A stretch of 61,988 nt of DNA from Corynebacterium sp. (lineage in GTDB: Bacteria > Actinomycetota > Actinomycetes > Mycobacteriales > Mycobacteriaceae): assembly GCF_030826625.1 (NCBI RefSeq), contig NZ_JAPJNQ010000004.1:1-61988 (forward strand), given 5' to 3'. The notes beneath the pieces are model-generated. The model saw nothing but the letters and a program-made list of their open reading frames with translations. It had not been told where the DNA came from and ran no database searches. Below, in pieces: positions 61,702 through 61,988 of this stretch. The translations under genes were made by a program, and so were the position numbers. Within the stretch, counting starts at the first letter, position 1, and each line of letters starts with the position of its first letter.

Positions 61702-61988
61702 TGGCCACCAACACTGACCTCAGCGTGATCATGTCGGTGTATCACAAAGATAAACCCGCTGCGCTGCGCACATGCCTGGATTCGTTGCTGGGCCAAACCC
61801 TGCAGGCAGAAGAAATCCTGGTGACCGCCGACGGTCCGTTAGACGCGGAACTCGATGCCGTGCTCGCGGAATACTCCGAGTACATCACGCTGTTCCGCCT
61901 GCCCGAAAACCGTGGTTCCGCGGTTGCGCGTCAGCGCAGTCTAGATGAAGTAAACACCACCTATTTTGCGGTGATGGATGCCGACGAT
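61701..61988 (+). CDS. family 2 glycosyltransferase (5' part, runs off the window)
   Basis: Only 96 residues are present: LSVIMSVYHKDKPAALRTCLDSLLGQTLQAEEILV, then ITLFRLPENRGSAVARQRSL and FAVMDADD. This is a GT-A fold with the nucleotide-sugar DxD motif at the edge. Starts inside the stop of the preceding gene, so they form an operon. Acceptor unknown; cell-envelope glycan synthesis is typical for such genes. Confidence 0.88.
   Translation, partial: MATNTDLSVIMSVYHKDKPAALRTCLDSLLGQTLQAEEILVTADGPLDAELDAVLAEYSEYITLFRLPENRGSAVARQRSLDEVNTTYFAVMDADD

Noticed and set aside
1..61988. tRNA or rRNA genes
   Set aside because: I looked for T-loop-like GGTTCGA contexts and found none with a supporting cloverleaf; a covariance-model search would be decisive.

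Overview
The window looks like chromosomal DNA of a Corynebacterium or a close mycolic-acid actinobacterium. The basis is moderate GC, frequent GTG/TTG starts, a corynebacterial-type LexA box, an actinobacterial 13E12/DUF222-HNH protein, PrsW, a CG0192-like maltokinase-cap protein and a BetT/BetA/BetB set. I ran no database search; family names come from motifs I can see.

Layout. (1) 1-2128: a C5 cytosine methyltransferase under a near-perfect SOS box, with a NaeI-like restriction enzyme behind it that has lost its catalytic segment. (2) 2129-13219: a complete type I-E CRISPR-Cas system. The operon cas3-cse1-cse2-cas7-cas5-cas6e-cas1-cas2 is on the minus strand, and a 29-repeat/28-spacer array is read divergently on the plus strand. 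(3) 13220-17040: a scar zone with a toxin-domain fragment, a decayed IS3-family element, a truncated NYN nuclease, and an AlbA_2/Schlafen-type ATPase gene bracketed by two near-identical 62-bp operator-like repeats. (4) 17237-22230: an AbrB-type membrane protein, SDR, S4 protein and VOC protein, then two wrecked DUF4143 ATPase loci. (5) 22241-32525: an aromatic catabolic cluster (flavin hydroxylase, MHS transporter, FAH-RraA fusion, GntR regulator, hpaE, hpaD, hpaH, hpaI) that would take homoprotocatechuate by meta-cleavage to succinic semialdehyde and pyruvate. (6) 32578-40208: MOSC protein, AAA ATPase, DUF222-HNH protein, Dcu-type C4-dicarboxylate carrier, panD and an intact DUF4143 ATPase. 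(7) 40172-46527: galactose genes (galK, galT, a small membrane protein, an SSS symporter, an aldose epimerase) with a fresh 539-bp tandem duplication at the galK/DUF4143 junction. (8) 46839-56567: a PepSY-TM protein, betA, betT, two secreted serine proteases and betB (choline to glycine betaine). (9) 56568-61988: PrsW, a membrane-anchored protein, an M13 peptidase, a maltokinase-cap-like protein, a hydrolase-like protein and the start of a GT2 glycosyltransferase.

The most unusual signal is a shared layout at unrelated ATPase genes. The intact DUF4143 ATPase (38850) is preceded by seven degenerate direct repeats of exactly 23 bp. Two dead DUF4143 loci (20401 and 21050) also carry arrays of exactly 23 bp, with a different repeat sequence. 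The AlbA_2 ATPase has a 62-bp four-half-site element on each side, and the AAA ATPase at 33496 has two nested inverted-repeat elements upstream. Each gene seems to carry its own dense array of protein-binding sites, as expected for autoregulated or self-marking accessory (possibly defence) ATPases.
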